A DNA stretch of 64,000 bases, taken from NCBI GenBank assembly GCA_964346475.1, contig CAYFUM010000002.1:1-64000 (forward strand), given 5' to 3'. Position numbers and translations under genes: made by a program. This DNA is from DTU036 sp964346475 (GTDB lineage: Bacteria; Bacillota; Clostridia; Peptostreptococcales; Acidaminobacteraceae). The notes below the pieces were generated by a model. The model had not been told where the DNA came from. It made no database searches and saw only the letters and a program-made list of their open reading frames with translations. This document shows positions 40,606 through 48,715 of this stretch, in pieces. Each line of letters starts with the position of its first letter. The first letter of the stretch is position 1.

Positions 40606-40644
40606 AAAAAAACAGACCTCTTCCACCTTAGGCGGAAAAGGTCT
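40605..40644 (-). terminator. Intrinsic terminator after the acidic CD1247-like gene
   Basis: A 14-bp stem with G-U pairs (40631-40644 with 40614-40627), a 3-nt loop, and a run of eight to nine T on the minus strand. It separates the pepP-efp-CD1247-like transcript from the asp23 run. Confidence 0.88.
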
Positions 40645-40653
40645 CCTTAAATC

Positions 40654-40980
40654 CTATTCTTCGTCATCTTCAAAAAAATCAAAGTCCTCATCATCATAAT
40701 CAGAGTAGAATAGCTCATCGTCATCATATTCATCATCGAATAGGAAATCGTCCTCTACCTCATAGAAGTCTACTTCTAAGTCAGTTAGATCTTCATCAAT
40801 GGCATCTACAACTTCATCCAGTATTGCCACTTCTTCGTCCAGCTCATCCATGAGATAGGTCATCTCATCCAGAAGATCAATTATGCCAAGGATTAATTTG
40901 GTTTCACTTTTATCTTCATCCAGATTAAGTCCTTCAGCATAGCCCTGCAGGTAATTTAGTTTTTCACGAATATAGCTCAT
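40654..40980 (-). CDS. CD1247 N-terminal-domain-like acidic protein
   Basis: A 108-residue, extremely acidic protein. The N-terminal part (YIREKLNYLQGYAEGLNLDE ... LILGIIDLLDEM ... VVDAIDEDLTDLE) matches the helical domain of clostridial CD1247-type proteins. The C-terminal third is almost only D, E, F and Y (for example DDEYDDDELFYSDYDDE). As I recall, homologues usually end in a cysteine-based zinc ribbon; none is present here. It lies 14 bp after efp and before a strong terminator. Function unknown. Confidence 0.75.
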   Translation of the reverse strand: MSYIREKLNYLQGYAEGLNLDEDKSETKLILGIIDLLDEMTYLMDELDEEVAILDEVVDAIDEDLTDLEVDFYEVEDDFLFDDEYDDDELFYSDYDDEDFDFFEDDEE

Positions 40981-40994
40981 AATATTCCTCCTGA

Positions 40995-41552
40995 TTACAT
41001 TCTAGATAGGTATTCACCCGTTCTAGTGTCGACCTTGATAGTATCACCAACATTGATAAAGAGTGGGACATTGACCACCGCTCCAGTTTCTAGAGTGGCT
41101 TTTTTGGTTATATTTGAGGCGCTATCTCCTCTAACTCCAGGCTCTGCTTCGACAACCTCTAGAACAACAAAGTTTGGTGCCTCCACATCTATGACCTTGC
41201 CAGAGTAAAAGCGTACATCAACTGAATCATTCTCTCTTACATACTTGATAACATCAGCAACCTGTTCTTCATTTAGCTCCAGCTGTTCATAATTTTCATT
41301 GTCCATGAAAATATAGCTGCTGCCATCATTATATAAGTATTGCATATTCCTTCGCTCTATACGAGCTCTGTTAAAGCGGTCCGATGGATTAAAGGCTTCC
41401 TCTCTTGTTGCACCGGTAATTATGTTTCTATAGGTGGTCCTTACAAAGGCAGCACCCTTCCCAGGCTTAACATGTTGAAAGTCAATTACCACGTAGGGCT
41501 GACCATCTATTTCAAAGGTCACTCCCTTTTTAAAATCATTAGCTGAAATCAT
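40995..41552 (-). CDS. efp: Translation elongation factor P
   Basis: A 185-residue factor that rescues ribosomes stalled on polyproline. MISANDFKKGVTFEIDGQPY opens domain I, and the tip loop is HVKPGKGAAFVR with Lys32, the residue modified in Bacillus. TRTGEYLSRM closes the protein. ATG 41552 has AGGAGG. It sits 8 bp after the M24 peptidase gene, the usual pairing in Firmicutes. Confidence 0.97.
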   Translation of the reverse strand: MISANDFKKGVTFEIDGQPYVVIDFQHVKPGKGAAFVRTTYRNIITGATREEAFNPSDRFNRARIERRNMQYLYNDGSSYIFMDNENYEQLELNEEQVADVIKYVRENDSVDVRFYSGKVIDVEAPNFVVLEVVEAEPGVRGDSASNITKKATLETGAVVNVPLFINVGDTIKVDTRTGEYLSRM

Positions 41553-41560
41553 AGGGCCTC

Positions 41561-42622
41561 CTAAAAATCTAATTCAATTAATTCTTTACTTGATTTGGAT
41601 AAGACTTCATGGGAATCTTCAGTTACATAGACCAAATCCTCAATTCTAACACCACCAAAATCTGTTATATAGATACCCGGTTCATCGGTCATTACCATAC
41701 CCGCCTCCAAAATTGTATCATCGATTTGGTTGAAACGGGGATTTTCATGAACCTCTAAACCGATTGAGTGGCCAAGACCGTGGCCGAAGTTTTCTCCATA
41801 GCCAGCATCACCTATAATATCCCTAGCAACCTTATCCACATCAGAACAGACAGCGCCGGGTTTTATTGCCTTTAGGGCTTCCTTTTGGGCTTTGAGCACA
41901 AGCTCGTAGATCTCCCTTTGCCTATCGCTGGCTTTGCCGATACAAATTGTCCTGGTCATATCAGAACAGTAGCCCTTATAGACACAGCCAAAATCCAAGG
42001 TTAAGAAGTCGCCCTTTTCAATAATCTTGTCACTGGCTCTTCCATGGGGCAGGGCTCCTCTTTTACCTGAGGCTACTATTGCGGTAAAGGACTCCCCTGA
42101 GGCGCCTCTAGCTGTAAGCTGATTGACAAGTTCCAGATATACCTCTCTTTCACTCATACCAGGTTTTATATAGTCAAGCATATAGGTAAAGGTGTCATCG
42201 GCTATGGCCTGAGCCTTTCTCATTAAATCAATTTCATCATCCCTTTTTATCTGACGAATTTTTTCAATAAAGCGGCCCATGGGAAGAAGCTCCCCTTTGA
42301 AGTCTTTTTTTAGAATGTCTAAGGCCTCTACTGTCATGAAGTCCTCTTCAAAACCAAGCTTTTCCAGTCCCAGTTCTTCTAGTACCTGACCAAGAGACCT
42401 GGTAGTGGAGATCTCTATAATCTCATAGCCGGGACATTCTTCTTTTACCTGGGAAATATACCTAAAATCAGTTATGAAATAGGCCCCTTCCCTCAGTATA
42501 AGCGCATAGCCAGTTGAGCCAGTAAAACCACTCACATAGAAACGATTTTCAGGTTTGTAAAAAAACGCGCCTTCAATTGATAATTCATCAAAATAACTTC
42601 GGATTTGATCTAATGTATTCAA
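41561..42622 (-). CDS. M24 family Xaa-Pro aminopeptidase/dipeptidase
   Basis: A 353-residue metallopeptidase that releases residues before proline. The metal ligands are two Asp in TLDFGCVYKGYCSDMTRT, His in NFGHGLGHSIGLEVHE, Glu in VMTDEPGIYI and Glu in GGVRIEDLVYV. An N-terminal creatinase-like domain covers the first 120 residues. The start is TTG 42622 with GGAG six bases upstream; no ATG fits. It is the first gene of the unit with efp, behind a palindromic promoter region. Confidence 0.93.
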   Translation of the reverse strand: MNTLDQIRSYFDELSIEGAFFYKPENRFYVSGFTGSTGYALILREGAYFITDFRYISQVKEECPGYEIIEISTTRSLGQVLEELGLEKLGFEEDFMTVEALDILKKDFKGELLPMGRFIEKIRQIKRDDEIDLMRKAQAIADDTFTYMLDYIKPGMSEREVYLELVNQLTARGASGESFTAIVASGKRGALPHGRASDKIIEKGDFLTLDFGCVYKGYCSDMTRTICIGKASDRQREIYELVLKAQKEALKAIKPGAVCSDVDKVARDIIGDAGYGENFGHGLGHSIGLEVHENPRFNQIDDTILEAGMVMTDEPGIYITDFGGVRIEDLVYVTEDSHEVLSKSSKELIELDF

Positions 42623-42651
42623 AATATTCTCCTTTTTACCAAGCTATGTAT

Positions 42652-42678
42652 AGTTTACCATAGCTATCTAGGTAAACT
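42652..42678. promoter_or_regulatory. 27-bp palindrome at the promoter of the peptidase-efp unit
   Basis: AGTTTACC (42652-42659) and GGTAAACT (42671-42678) form an 8-bp perfect inverted repeat around an 11-bp centre. On the minus strand it overlaps promoter-like pairs TTACCT-17-TATACA and TTGAGT-18-TAAACT. No T-run follows, so an operator is more likely than a terminator. Confidence 0.5.
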
Positions 42679-42695
42679 CAAACAATGATTTAAAA

Positions 42696-43913
42696 TTAAA
42701 TCTTCCGCATTAAATCTCTAAAGTTAAGCTTCTCTTCACAGGGAATATAGACAATCTGTTCTGGATGGGGAGCACTCTCTATTGGTTTTCTATCCTCATC
42801 GAGAATCTCCTTTAATTCTACTTCTATACAAGAGAAATTAGGACCGATAAACTGGACTTTATCCCCCAATTTAAACTTGTTTCTTTGCTGGATTTTGAGG
42901 TAGCCAGTCTCCTTATCATAGTCAAGTACCACCCCGAGAAAATCAGCCACCCGATTAAAGGTCCTTGCCTGGTAGAGTTGGTCTTCTTCAGTGGGTTTTC
43001 TTAAGAAAAAGCCCTGGGTAAAGTCCCTATGGGAAACCCTGGCTATTTCTTCAAAGAGCTCCTGGCTTTCTAGCTGCCTATTAGCTTGAATCCTGTCCAG
43101 GCCCTCTCTATAGGCTCTCACAATGGAGGCTACATAGTAGATAGACTTATTTCTGCCTTCAATTTTCAGACTGACAACCCCTGTATCTATGATTTCCCTT
43201 AGTATATCGATGGTGCAAAGGTCCTTGCTATTGTAGAGGTAGGTGCCCTTCTCATCTTCAAAGACAGGATAATACTCTCCTGGACGTTTTTCCTCCATCA
43301 AATGATAGCTCCAGCGGCAGGGCTGGGCGCAATCGCCCTTGTTTGCATCTCTTCCCGTAAGGAAATTACTTATAAGACACCTGCCACTATAGGAAATACA
43401 CATAGCGCCATGGATAAAGACCTCATATTCCAGATCCAGGTCCGAGGTTTTATCAACTATTTCCTTGATTTCCACCAGACTAAGTTCCCTGGCAAGGATT
43501 ATCCTCTTTACTCCCTGGGAGTGCCAAAACCTGGCAGACATTGCATTGGTGGTATTGGCCTGGGTGGAAAGGTGAATTTCAACATCCCCTAGGATCTCCC
43601 TGACCATCATAAGAGTTCCTGGATCAGAAAGGATATAGGCATCAAAACCTAGATCCTTAATTTGATTTAAATAAACCCTAAGCTCTTCTAAATCTTCATT
43701 ATGGGGGATGATGTTAAGGACGAGATAGATCCTCTTACCCAGGCTATGGACCTCCTCTACAGCTAATTTCATCTCCTCTAGGGTGAAGTTCTTTGACTGC
43801 TGTCTTAGGCCAAATACCTCTCCAGCCATATATACCGCATCAGCCCCATAGTGGAGGGCATACCTCATCTTTTCTAAATCACCAGCTGGTGCCAGTAGTT
43901 CAATTTTTCTCAT
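42696..43913 (-). CDS. trhP: U32 family protein, tRNA U34 hydroxylation (TrhP-like)
   Basis: A 405-residue peptidase-U32-like protein. MRKIELLAPAGDLEKMRYAL and YGADAVYMAGEVFGLR open it; the signature EVFIHGAMCISYSGRCLISNFLTGRDANKGDCAQPCRW holds four conserved Cys (quoted in part: GAMCISYSGRC, GDCAQPCRW), probably an Fe-S site. Homologues next to trmR (YrrN/YrrO in Bacillus) hydroxylate U34 of tRNA, and TrmR methylates the product. ATG 43913 overlaps trmR by 4 bp. Bacillus has two copies; only one is seen here. Confidence 0.85.
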   Translation of the reverse strand: MRKIELLAPAGDLEKMRYALHYGADAVYMAGEVFGLRQQSKNFTLEEMKLAVEEVHSLGKRIYLVLNIIPHNEDLEELRVYLNQIKDLGFDAYILSDPGTLMMVREILGDVEIHLSTQANTTNAMSARFWHSQGVKRIILARELSLVEIKEIVDKTSDLDLEYEVFIHGAMCISYSGRCLISNFLTGRDANKGDCAQPCRWSYHLMEEKRPGEYYPVFEDEKGTYLYNSKDLCTIDILREIIDTGVVSLKIEGRNKSIYYVASIVRAYREGLDRIQANRQLESQELFEEIARVSHRDFTQGFFLRKPTEEDQLYQARTFNRVADFLGVVLDYDKETGYLKIQQRNKFKLGDKVQFIGPNFSCIEVELKEILDEDRKPIESAPHPEQIVYIPCEEKLNFRDLMRKI

Positions 43914-44521
43914 AATTTTTCTCCGATTAAAAGACCGTCATCTATATCTATAATGGTGGCGTGAAACTCTCTAAAGACCAGGTCTAAAAACTCCTTCATG
44001 CGTTTTTGAAGGGTCCTGTGGCGTCTTTTATTTTCTAAATCATAGCTAAGTCCTCTGGCAAGGATATTATCAGCAATCAAGATACTCCCCCTAGGCATAA
44101 GAAGCAGTGCCCTTTCTAAGAAGTGTACGTAGTGGGGCTTGGAACCATCGAGAAAGAGCAGGTCAATACTTTCCTCCCGCTTGTCCAGATAATCCTGGGC
44201 CTCCATGTTAAAAAAACTAACTTTGGGACTAACCAAAAAGCTTTTTGCCCTCTCATACCTTGGAAGGTATCTCTCTATGCTGATAATATTAGCCTGGGGC
44301 AAAAGAATGTGGAGAAATTTAGTAGAATAGCCAAATCCACTACCTATCTCCACAACTTCTCCAATAGATTTATTTTTTAGATAAAAGGAGATGAACTCCC
44401 CTATCTCATTGCTAATAACATTGACCCCTTCTTCTAGAGCGCTTGCCCTAAGCCCTTCATCTTTAAAGACAAGGTTAGTCTGATAGTTTTCTAGGAAGGC
44501 TTTTTTTTCACTAGTCTCCAT
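43910..44521 (-). CDS. trmR: O-methyltransferase, tRNA 5-hydroxyuridine methyltransferase (TrmR-like)
   Basis: A 203-residue class I methyltransferase. The SAM site is EVVEIGSGFGYSTKFL, with IISIERYLPRYERAK and IDLLFLDGSKPHYVHFLE. It matches the YrrM/TrmR group, which makes 5-methoxyuridine at U34 from the hydroxyuridine formed by TrhP. ATG 44521, with AGGGG upstream, overlaps mltG by 11 bp. Conserved order mltG-trmR-trhP supports the call over a catechol methyltransferase. Confidence 0.87.
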   Translation of the reverse strand: METSEKKAFLENYQTNLVFKDEGLRASALEEGVNVISNEIGEFISFYLKNKSIGEVVEIGSGFGYSTKFLHILLPQANIISIERYLPRYERAKSFLVSPKVSFFNMEAQDYLDKREESIDLLFLDGSKPHYVHFLERALLLMPRGSILIADNILARGLSYDLENKRRHRTLQKRMKEFLDLVFREFHATIIDIDDGLLIGEKL

Positions 44522-45524
44522 GATTTTCCCCTGAGCGCAGGATATTTTCTTCATGCTCTTCAAAGGTATTTGCAAAATAATGAGTAGTTGCATCTTCGCT
44601 TTTTAGAACGAAGAAGAAATAGTCTGTATCCGCTGGATAGAGGGCTGCCTCAATACTGGCACTACCTGGATTAGCAATGGGCGCTGGAGGTAAACCTGCA
44701 TTAATATAGGTGTTATAGTCAGATTCGATAGCCATATCATCATAGCTGAGGATGGGCTTTCTTTCCTTGAGAATATACTGGACTGTGGCGCAGCTCTCAA
44801 GCATCATGCCATCCTCTATTCGGTTATGGAATACGCTGGAAATTATAGACCTTTCCTCGGAATCAGCTGCCTCCCTCTCTATAATACTCGCCAGAGTTAT
44901 AAGACCATTTAGGTCTAGGGACAGCTCCTCCATACGGCTGTAGTAGTCGGCATTGAACCTATTTTCAAAGTTAACTAGCATTTTGTCTACAATATCCTCT
45001 TCACTACTGTCTATAAAGAATTCGTAGGTATCAGGGAAGAGGAAACCTTCGAGATGGTGGCTTCTATTAATGCCCTGAAGAAAGTCATAATTAAAGTCAT
45101 GATTTTCCAGGACGTCATAGAATCTCTCCCTATCAATAAGGCCCAGGTCCTCAAGAAGATCTGCTATATGGCGGACCTCATAGCCTTCGGGTATGGTTAC
45201 AGTGATAGTTTCAGTGCTTTTAATTTCTATTAGATTATCAACTAATTCCTTCATGCTCATAGAAGGACTTAGTTCAAAAGTCCCTTCCTGAAGATAGCTA
45301 TCGTAACCCATTTCCTTTAAATATCCTGTAAAAGCTCTAGTATTTGAAACCAGATTATTATCACTCAGTAGCTGGCCAAGTTCCGATGGAGACATTCCTG
45401 CCGTTACTTGGATCTCAATAAGTGATTTATCCTCAAAATCGACGGGTTCATATAAAGATTCCTTTATAGCAGAACAGCCTCCGATGAGTAAGGTTATAAG
45501 GATAAGAATTATAATCTTTTTCAT
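44511..45524 (-). CDS. mltG: Endolytic murein transglycosylase MltG, lipoprotein form
   Basis: A 337-residue YceG/MltG family enzyme that cuts nascent glycan strands. The N-terminal LysM-like region (IEIQVTAGMSPSELGQLLSD) is followed by LEGFLFPDTYEF, the catalytic Glu in LASIIEREAADSEE, VFHNRIEDGMMLESCATVQY and INAGLPPAPIANPG. Instead of the common membrane helix it begins MKKIIILILITLLIGGC, with a lipobox LIGGC, so it is probably lipid-anchored. ATG 45524 has GGAG. Confidence 0.93.
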   Translation of the reverse strand: MKKIIILILITLLIGGCSAIKESLYEPVDFEDKSLIEIQVTAGMSPSELGQLLSDNNLVSNTRAFTGYLKEMGYDSYLQEGTFELSPSMSMKELVDNLIEIKSTETITVTIPEGYEVRHIADLLEDLGLIDRERFYDVLENHDFNYDFLQGINRSHHLEGFLFPDTYEFFIDSSEEDIVDKMLVNFENRFNADYYSRMEELSLDLNGLITLASIIEREAADSEERSIISSVFHNRIEDGMMLESCATVQYILKERKPILSYDDMAIESDYNTYINAGLPPAPIANPGSASIEAALYPADTDYFFFVLKSEDATTHYFANTFEEHEENILRSGENHGD

Positions 45525-45526
45525 TT

Positions 45527-45850
45527 TTACTCCATTATTTCAGCTAGGATTTCCGATACGTCCTGCATAAGCCTGGCATAGCCAAACTCTGCTTTTAAAT
45601 ATTCTCCGGCCTTATCGTTCATAGAAAGGATGGAATAGAGCTTTTGAATCTTGTCCATTTCCTCATCTTTGACTTCTTCGCCTAGCATTTCCTTCTTTTG
45701 TAACTCAAATTGTTTTTCCCTAAAATCATCCACCATGGCCTTGGCAGATTCATCAGCCTCAATTATCTTTTTAGCTTCTAAATACTTCTTAAATTCCTGG
45801 CTATTTTCGATAGCTTTTTTTAGCTCTCTAGCCTTATCATATGGATTCAT
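45527..45850 (-). CDS. YlbF/YmcA family regulator
   Basis: A 107-residue all-helical protein of the YlbF/YmcA group: YDKARELKKAIENSQEFKKY, IIEADESAKAMVDDFREKQ and LMQDVSEILAEIME. In Bacillus, YlbF, YmcA and YaaT form an Fe-S-linked complex that adjusts RNase Y and sporulation or competence signalling. Here it lies directly after RNase J, and RNase Y is also in the window, so an RNA-decay role is plausible but unproven. AGGAGG... precedes the ATG. Confidence 0.85.
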   Translation of the reverse strand: MNPYDKARELKKAIENSQEFKKYLEAKKIIEADESAKAMVDDFREKQFELQKKEMLGEEVKDEEMDKIQKLYSILSMNDKAGEYLKAEFGYARLMQDVSEILAEIME

Positions 45851-47548
45851 CTAAACCTCCAAAATAAACACAAGAATCATGGGCCTTCTCTTAGTTTTAT
45901 TGTAGAAAAAGCGGCTTAAATTCTTTCTGGTGCTATTTTTTATCTGCGACCAGTCACTTCTAGTTGCACTACTCATGGAACCTATTTCACTAGTCACCAC
46001 TGCCTTAGCTTCGTCTATTAGATCCGTTGACTCCTTCATATAGATGAAGCCCCTGGATATAATATCGGGTTCCCTGATTAGTTTTCCATTATCAGAGTCA
46101 ATGGTTAAAAGGACCATTAATAAACCATCCTCTGAAAGTTGTTTTCTATCCCTTAGTACTGCAGTTCCAACATCACCGACAATTGCCCCATCGATGAGAA
46201 TCCTGCCTGCTGGAACCTTCTGTCCTGTTTTTAATCTACCGCCATTTAACTCTATTACATGGCCATTTTCTGCAAGTATTACATCCTTGGGACTCATGCC
46301 CATGTTGATTGCTAGGTCAGCATGGTGTTTTAACATAGAGTACTCGCCGTGGACTGGCATAAAATACCTGGGCTTTGTTAGAGCCAGCATAAGTTTTAGT
46401 TCTTCTCTTCTAGCGTGGCCACTGACATGGACGTCATAGAGCTCTTGATAGATTACCTTTACCCCCATTTCAAAGAGTCTATTGATTACATTGCTTACAC
46501 TTCTCTCATTACCTGGAATTGGTGAAGAAGAAAGTATAACCATGTCTCCCTTTTTAATTTGAATTTGGGAATGGGTATTATCAGCCATCCTGGTGAGGGC
46601 TGCCATAGGTTCACCCTGGCTACCCGTAGACATAATGGCTATCTCATTATCCGGATATTTATTTACATCTGCAATATCAATAATATCCTCCTTGGGGATA
46701 TTAAGATAACCTAAATCCATGGCTATTTTTGTAATAGTGTGCATACTTCTTCCAGTGAAGGCGACCTTCCTGTTATTTAGTCTAGCCGCATTACAGACCT
46801 GCTGGATCCTCTGGACATTGGATGCAAAGCTTGCAACAAAGATTCTAGAGTCAGCCCCTCTAAAGAGCTTATCAAAGTTGGAACCAACAGTTGACTCACT
46901 CATGGTATAGCCCTCCCTCTCAACGTTGGTTGAGTCACTAAGAAGGAGGTCTATCCCTTCATTACCCAGAGCTCCAAAACGGGCAAGGTCAATTGCAGGG
47001 CAGCCAACAGGTGTAAAATCCACCTTAAAGTCCCCAGTTATAAGGACCTTGGCTGCAGGTGTCTTTATAAGAAGGGACACTGAATCGGGAATAGAGTGAT
47101 TGACATGGATCATCTCTACATTAAAGGGCCCAATGTCAAAGACATCTCCAGCCTTTTTTTCATGTAGGATAACATTGGGTTTACCGTGTTCTTTTATCTT
47201 GTGTTGTATTAGTCCCTTAGTAAAGGGAGTAACATAGAGGGGCAAGGATAATTTATCAAGTAGATAGGGCACAGCACCTATGTGGTCTTCATGGCCGTGG
47301 GTGAAGACTGCTCCTCTGATTTTTTTTGCATTATTTTCCAGATAACTTAAATCTGGAATTACAACATCCACTCCTAAAAGGTCCTCTTCAGGAAACATTA
47401 TTCCGGCGTCTACAATGATTATGTCATCACCGTATTCAAAAACCGTCATATTTTTGCCTATTTCCTTAAGGCCTCCCAGGGGTATCACCTTCAGTGAATG
47501 ATTAATTTTCTTTTTTTTATTCTGTCTTTTATTTTTTTGCTTACTCAT
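45851..47548 (-). CDS. rnj: Ribonuclease J
   Basis: A 565-residue metallo-beta-lactamase/beta-CASP nuclease with 5'-exo and endonuclease activity in mRNA decay. Motifs are VFTHGHEDHIGAVPYLL, LLITGDFKVDFTPVG-like segments (VLITGDFKVD), DSTNVEREGYTMSE, SGHARREELKLMLALTKP and MPVHGEYSMLKHHA. The lysine-rich N-terminus (MSKQKNKRQNKKKK) is typical. ATG 47548 has GGAG and overlaps the fur stop by 8 bp. Confidence 0.95.
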   Translation of the reverse strand: MSKQKNKRQNKKKKINHSLKVIPLGGLKEIGKNMTVFEYGDDIIIVDAGIMFPEEDLLGVDVVIPDLSYLENNAKKIRGAVFTHGHEDHIGAVPYLLDKLSLPLYVTPFTKGLIQHKIKEHGKPNVILHEKKAGDVFDIGPFNVEMIHVNHSIPDSVSLLIKTPAAKVLITGDFKVDFTPVGCPAIDLARFGALGNEGIDLLLSDSTNVEREGYTMSESTVGSNFDKLFRGADSRIFVASFASNVQRIQQVCNAARLNNRKVAFTGRSMHTITKIAMDLGYLNIPKEDIIDIADVNKYPDNEIAIMSTGSQGEPMAALTRMADNTHSQIQIKKGDMVILSSSPIPGNERSVSNVINRLFEMGVKVIYQELYDVHVSGHARREELKLMLALTKPRYFMPVHGEYSMLKHHADLAINMGMSPKDVILAENGHVIELNGGRLKTGQKVPAGRILIDGAIVGDVGTAVLRDRKQLSEDGLLMVLLTIDSDNGKLIREPDIISRGFIYMKESTDLIDEAKAVVTSEIGSMSSATRSDWSQIKNSTRKNLSRFFYNKTKRRPMILVFILEV

Positions 47549-47981
47549 TTTTCTCCATTCTTTTTTTACACTGGCGGCAAACTCCATAGAAAATAAGGCT
47601 ATGATCCTCTATCTTAAAATCATATTCTTGACTTAATTCTGCCTCCAGCTTATCTAAAAAATCCCCATGAACCTCTTCAACAGCTTTACAATAATTACAA
47701 ATCAAATGATGGTGATGGTGGAGCGTTTGTTTCAACTCGTAGCGATCTAGTCCATCACCTATGTCGATCTTTGTAAGCAAATTCAGTCCTTCCAGCAGCC
47801 TAACATTTCTATAAACCGTTGCTTGGCTGATTAAGAAACCTTCATTGTTAACCAGGTCATAGATTTCCTCAATAGTATGATGATCCTGGGTTTTCTCCAG
47901 TACCAAGGCTATTTTTTCTCTAGGCCTAGTTATCTTGTAACCCTGTTCTTTTAATTTCTTTAATATGGGGGATTTATTCAT
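47541..47981 (-). CDS. Fur family transcriptional regulator
   Basis: A 146-residue metal-responsive repressor. The winged helix includes KEQGYKITRPREKIALVL and LISQATVYRNVRLLEGLN; the metal region has LHHHHHLICNYCKAVEEVHG and a second CxxC (CRQC), giving a structural zinc site. Fur, Zur and PerR cannot be told apart safely; the position next to ruvX/DUF1292 is the common clostridial Fur locus. There is no strong ribosome site, so coupling to the DUF1292 gene (1-bp gap) is likely. Confidence 0.88.
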   Translation of the reverse strand: MNKSPILKKLKEQGYKITRPREKIALVLEKTQDHHTIEEIYDLVNNEGFLISQATVYRNVRLLEGLNLLTKIDIGDGLDRYELKQTLHHHHHLICNYCKAVEEVHGDFLDKLEAELSQEYDFKIEDHSLIFYGVCRQCKKRMEKNE

Positions 47982-47982
47982 T

Positions 47983-48273
47983 TTATTCTAGTTCTTCGTA
48001 GAAGGCCTTGACTTCTTCAAACTCCTCTTCACTGGGTGTTATAAAGACATATTCGCCTTCTTCTTCGATGCTCTCAAATAGCAGACCCTCGTCATCCTCA
48101 TCCAGAAGGACAGCATAGAGTTTGCCCTTGTATTCAAACCACTCTTCTAGTCTAAATGTAACAACATTGCCTTCTTCGTCTATTAATTCTATTTCATCTA
48201 TTTCATGAATATGATCGTGATCATGGTCATGGTCGTGGTCGTGGTCTATTTCTTCTAAATTAAAATCCTTCAT
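47983..48273 (-). CDS. DUF1292 family protein with an N-terminal His-Asp repeat
   Basis: A 96-residue acidic protein of the DUF1292 (YrzB) family: IELIDEEGNVVTFRLEEWFE, KLYAVLLDEDDEG and EYVFITPSEEEFEEV. Unusual is the run of alternating His and Asp at residues 10-23 (DHDHDHDHDHDHIH), encoded by imperfect hexanucleotide repeats at about 48202-48246. Such a run could bind zinc, nickel or iron. It lies between ruvX and the Fur-family gene, so metal sensing or storage is a possible inference. GGAG lies upstream of ATG 48273. Confidence 0.85.
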   Translation of the reverse strand: MKDFNLEEIDHDHDHDHDHDHIHEIDEIELIDEEGNVVTFRLEEWFEYKGKLYAVLLDEDDEGLLFESIEEEGEYVFITPSEEEFEEVKAFYEELE

Positions 48274-48277
48274 TTTA

Positions 48278-48715
48278 CTAGGCTCCTTTATTTTTTAAAT
48301 AATCCTCTAATATAAGACTAGCTGCCAGTGAATCAATTATTTCCCTTCTTTTTTTTCTGGAAACATCCTGGCCAATTAAAATCTCACTGGCTTGACTTGT
48401 TGTATTTCTCTCATCCCATAGTATAACTGGAGGTCTATTTTCCAGTCTATTCGTATATCTAATTTTCTTTTCCAAAGCCTTTTTAAAGGACAGAACCTTC
48501 AACATAGAGTCCCCCAGACTATCATCCATATTGTAGGGGGCACCAAGTACAATAAGTTCTATATCCTCTTTTGGAATAAGGTCTATGATTTCATCAATTA
48601 TCTGTGAATTACTCCGCCTTCTTAAATAAGGCCGAGTAAAGGAGAATTTCTCCTCCCTATCAGATATTGCAACTCCTACCCTTTTTTCACCATAATCCAG
48701 TGCTAAAATTATCAT
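48278..48715 (-). CDS. ruvX: Holliday junction resolvase-like / pre-16S rRNA nuclease RuvX (YqgF)
   Basis: A 145-residue RNase H-fold nuclease. MIILALDYGEKRVGVAISD opens with the first catalytic Asp; LIVLGAPYNMDDS and LWDERNTTSQASEIL hold the next acidic residues, and IIDSLAASLILEDYL the last. The family processes the 16S rRNA 5' end and may resolve junctions. It shares a base with the stop of the aldo/keto reductase gene. Conserved ireB-ruvX-DUF1292 order is interrupted here by that reductase. Confidence 0.93.
   Translation of the reverse strand: MIILALDYGEKRVGVAISDREEKFSFTRPYLRRRSNSQIIDEIIDLIPKEDIELIVLGAPYNMDDSLGDSMLKVLSFKKALEKKIRYTNRLENRPPVILWDERNTTSQASEILIGQDVSRKKRREIIDSLAASLILEDYLKNKGA

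Noticed and set aside
46044..46439. 131-codon plus-strand frame inside the ribonuclease J gene
   Set aside because: Opposite strand to a full-length, motif-complete nuclease; the composition is antisense-like.
48195..48250. Tandem hexamer repeats read as a CRISPR or microsatellite locus
   Set aside because: They are in frame within the DUF1292 gene and encode His-Asp pairs; there are no spacers.
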